This document shows positions 6,093 through 7,196 of a DNA stretch of 7,196 bases, piece by piece (within the stretch, counting starts at the first letter, position 1; each line of letters begins with the position of its first letter). The notes under the pieces are model-generated. The model was not told where the DNA came from. It did not search any database and worked only from the letters and a program-made list of their open reading frames with translations. Source of the stretch: Bacteroidota bacterium (GTDB taxonomy: Bacteria > Bacteroidota > Bacteroidia > Bacteroidales > GCA-2748055). The DNA lies in assembly GCA_030642565.1 (NCBI GenBank), contig DAOWNM010000139.1, positions 1 to 7,196 of the forward strand. The letters are read 5' to 3'. Made by a program: the position numbers and the translations under genes.

Positions 6093-6881
6093 TCAGAGAT
6101 AGTTAACAATCTCACCGCCACCAAACACACTTACCCCTGTAATATGCAGACTTCTGTCGGTATCGATAACCATAATGGACTTGATCCGCTTATCGGAGAA
6201 CCCGCCAAAAACAGAAGTCACCTCCACCTTCACGTTCCAGCTTTCAGGTAGAATCATTTTGGTTCCACCAAAGATCATTACAACCTCCAGATAGTTTTTC
6301 CCCGGTGCCAGTTTTGCCCGGGTAAAATCGATCTTGGAACCGCCAAAAATATGTGTGATTTTCCCTCCATGGAACTGCTGAGAATTGATAATCCGGTCCC
6401 CACCACCAAAAACGGTTACATCGTCCAGCCAGTCCTCACCTGATGCACTTCTTTTATGCCCTCCGAAGTAGGTTCCTCCACCGCCGTGTCGTCGACTGCC
6501 GAAGATAACCACCAGACCAAGTATGATCAACATGGCTGGCCAGAAAAGCGAACGCCAGTAGTCGGGAACATGAATCACTCGCGGAAAAAGGAAAAAGGAT
6601 CCAATTACAATCAGGATGATCCCGGTACCTTTATTCTCTTTATTAGATAAGAATATGATTCCCAGGATAATAAGCAGGGCCTGCCATGTAAACAAAAAAT
6701 CCCTGAGCCGCCAGGGGATAATATCCGCCAGGTCGGCAATAAGGAACAGACCAAGGAACATCAATACTATTCCCAACAGCAGATGTGCTCTCCCCGATCT
6801 GCTGAATTGACCTGTTGAGCTATCTCTGTGTGAGTCCCCCTCATCATGTTTCCGGTTTTCCCAATCTGAATGCTTTTCCAT
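6093..6881 (-). CDS. LiaF-like four-TM protein with C-terminal beta-repeat domain
   Basis: A 262-residue membrane protein. A hydrophilic, charged N-terminus (1-31) precedes four hydrophobic segments (about 32-54, 64-79, 85-105, 112-128) of the LiaI/LiaF-type membrane domain. After a glycine-rich linker, the C-terminal domain has five repeats of a hydrophobic strand ending in FGG (158-160, 179-181, 204-206, 225-227, 253-255), as in LiaF/VraT-type cell-wall antibiotic response proteins and toastrack-like beta folds. It is first in the operon with the LytS kinase and LytTR regulator, so it probably controls the kinase in response to envelope stress. That role is inferred. I chose the ATG at 6881. 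An in-frame ATG at 6956 would add 25 residues, but those codons cover a predicted promoter and part of a terminator stem, and they read as unlike-protein sequence (FYFRNSSFHITF). Confidence 0.88.
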   Translation of the reverse strand: MEKHSDWENRKHDEGDSHRDSSTGQFSRSGRAHLLLGIVLMFLGLFLIADLADIIPWRLRDFLFTWQALLIILGIIFLSNKENKGTGIILIVIGSFFLFPRVIHVPDYWRSLFWPAMLIILGLVVIFGSRRHGGGGTYFGGHKRSASGEDWLDDVTVFGGGDRIINSQQFHGGKITHIFGGSKIDFTRAKLAPGKNYLEVVMIFGGTKMILPESWNVKVEVTSVFGGFSDKRIKSIMVIDTDRSLHITGVSVFGGGEIVNYL

Positions 6882-6901
6882 AATCGTATAGGTTATAGGA
6901 T

Positions 6902-6933
6902 CAAATGTAATATGGAAGGAGCTGTTTCGGAAA
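6902..6933 (-). promoter_or_regulatory. Promoter of the LiaF-kinase-regulator-GroES operon (Bacteroidota type)
   Basis: On the minus strand, TTTC (6930-6933) is followed by a 20-bp spacer and TACATTTG (6902-6909), a perfect TAnnTTTG -7 box. The expected start of transcription is near 6895, giving a leader of about 14 nt before the ATG at 6881. This is the best promoter match in the window and supports the shorter start of the LiaF-like gene. Confidence 0.65.
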
Positions 6934-6963
6934 TAAAAATCGGCAAAAAGCCACATTTTGCCG
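6929..6963 (-). terminator. Intrinsic terminator downstream of the PorP/SprF-like gene
   Basis: On the minus strand, CGGCAAAA pairs perfectly with TTTTGCCG (an 8-bp stem between 6956-6963 and 6941-6948) around a 7-nt loop. It is followed by a T-rich tail, ATTTTTATTTCC (6929-6940). It lies about 80 nt after the stop codon at 7044. The tail overlaps the -33 box of the next promoter, so the two transcription units abut directly. Confidence 0.7.
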
Positions 6964-7043
6964 GTGAATGGATCTCTTATTATATGCAGACTCTTCTACT
7001 TCCGGTTCAAGCAATCAAATCATTGCTAAGAAATAAGTAGTTT

Positions 7044-7196
7044 TTAGAATCTCTGCAGCCACTTGTAACGTCTTGCATTATCCCCGAATTTGGCAATAAA
7101 GGTAAATTCATGGGTGCCATAACTGTGCTTCATGATGCTGTTTAGCCCGATATCAAAGGCATATCCGAAGATAAATTTATCGACACTTACCCCTGC
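7044..7196 (-). CDS. PorP/SprF-family type IX secretion-associated membrane protein, C-terminal fragment
   Basis: Only the last 50 codons and the TAA stop lie in the window. The 5' part is beyond base 7196. The sequence reads FIFGYAFDIGLNS, then HSYGTHEFTFIAKFG and ends in RRYKWLQRF. Alternating hydrophobic strands and the closing GTHE and basic-RYxW-xRF pattern match the C-terminus of PorP/SprF proteins. These are outer-membrane beta-barrels linked to type IX secretion and gliding in Bacteroidota. With 50 residues, the assignment rests on the C-terminal pattern alone; another outer-membrane beta-barrel is the main alternative. It is separated from the LiaF operon by its own terminator. Confidence 0.7.
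   Translation of the reverse strand, partial: AGVSVDKFIFGYAFDIGLNSIMKHSYGTHEFTFIAKFGDNARRYKWLQRF

Noticed and set aside
7010..7027. Hairpin AGCAAT-(6)-ATTGCT downstream of the PorP/SprF-like stop codon
   Set aside because: The stem is only 6 bp and mostly A/T, with no T-tract after it on either strand. The better terminator is at 6941-6963.

Overview
The window most likely comes from an anaerobic or facultative member of the Bacteroidota (Bacteroidales/Marinilabiliales-like). Three things suggest this: several upstream regions fit the Bacteroidota promoter pattern (a TTTG-like -33 box and a TAnnTTTG -7 box about 19-21 bp apart), a PorP/SprF-like C-terminus lies at the right edge, and there is a LytS/LytTR two-component pair of the type common in this phylum. 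The assignment is an inference from gene content. No rRNA or other marker gene is present.

Left block (1-1929, minus strand): an iron-sulfur/flavoprotein operon. HndB-like, a thioredoxin-fold 2Fe-2S protein, comes first, followed by HndC/HydB/NuoF-like, the NADH- and FMN-binding subunit. HndC runs off the left edge just after the last cysteine of its N3-type 4Fe-4S site. Such subunits feed or draw electrons from an [FeFe]-hydrogenase or related NADH:ferredoxin complex. The catalytic subunit would lie beyond base 1. A 260-bp AT-rich gap (1930-2189) separates this operon from the divergent right-hand genes.

Middle block (2190-3877, plus strand): tag (3-methyladenine DNA glycosylase I, all zinc ligands present), then a two-gene unit. 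The unit encodes a membrane-anchored SPFH/band-7 protein and, 1 nt after its stop, a 54-residue Arc-type ribbon-helix-helix protein. Upstream of the SPFH gene, on top of its predicted promoter, lies a dyad-symmetric array of TGATAT/ATATCA elements spaced 11 bp apart. This is the geometry expected of an operator for tandemly bound ribbon-helix-helix dimers, and it is the most interesting observation here.

Right block (3870-6881, minus strand): a tight four-gene operon read in the order LiaF-like membrane protein, LytS-type histidine kinase, LytTR response regulator, GroES-family protein. The first two gaps are 2 nt and the third is 17 nt. A near-consensus promoter lies 20 bp upstream of the first gene. 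The layout recalls a cell-envelope stress sensing system with a chaperonin-cofactor paralogue as its last gene. The operon ends head-on against the RHH gene, and the two coding regions overlap by 8 bp.

Right edge (6882-7196): a clear intrinsic terminator for the upstream minus-strand gene, whose last 50 codons (PorP/SprF-like) end the window.
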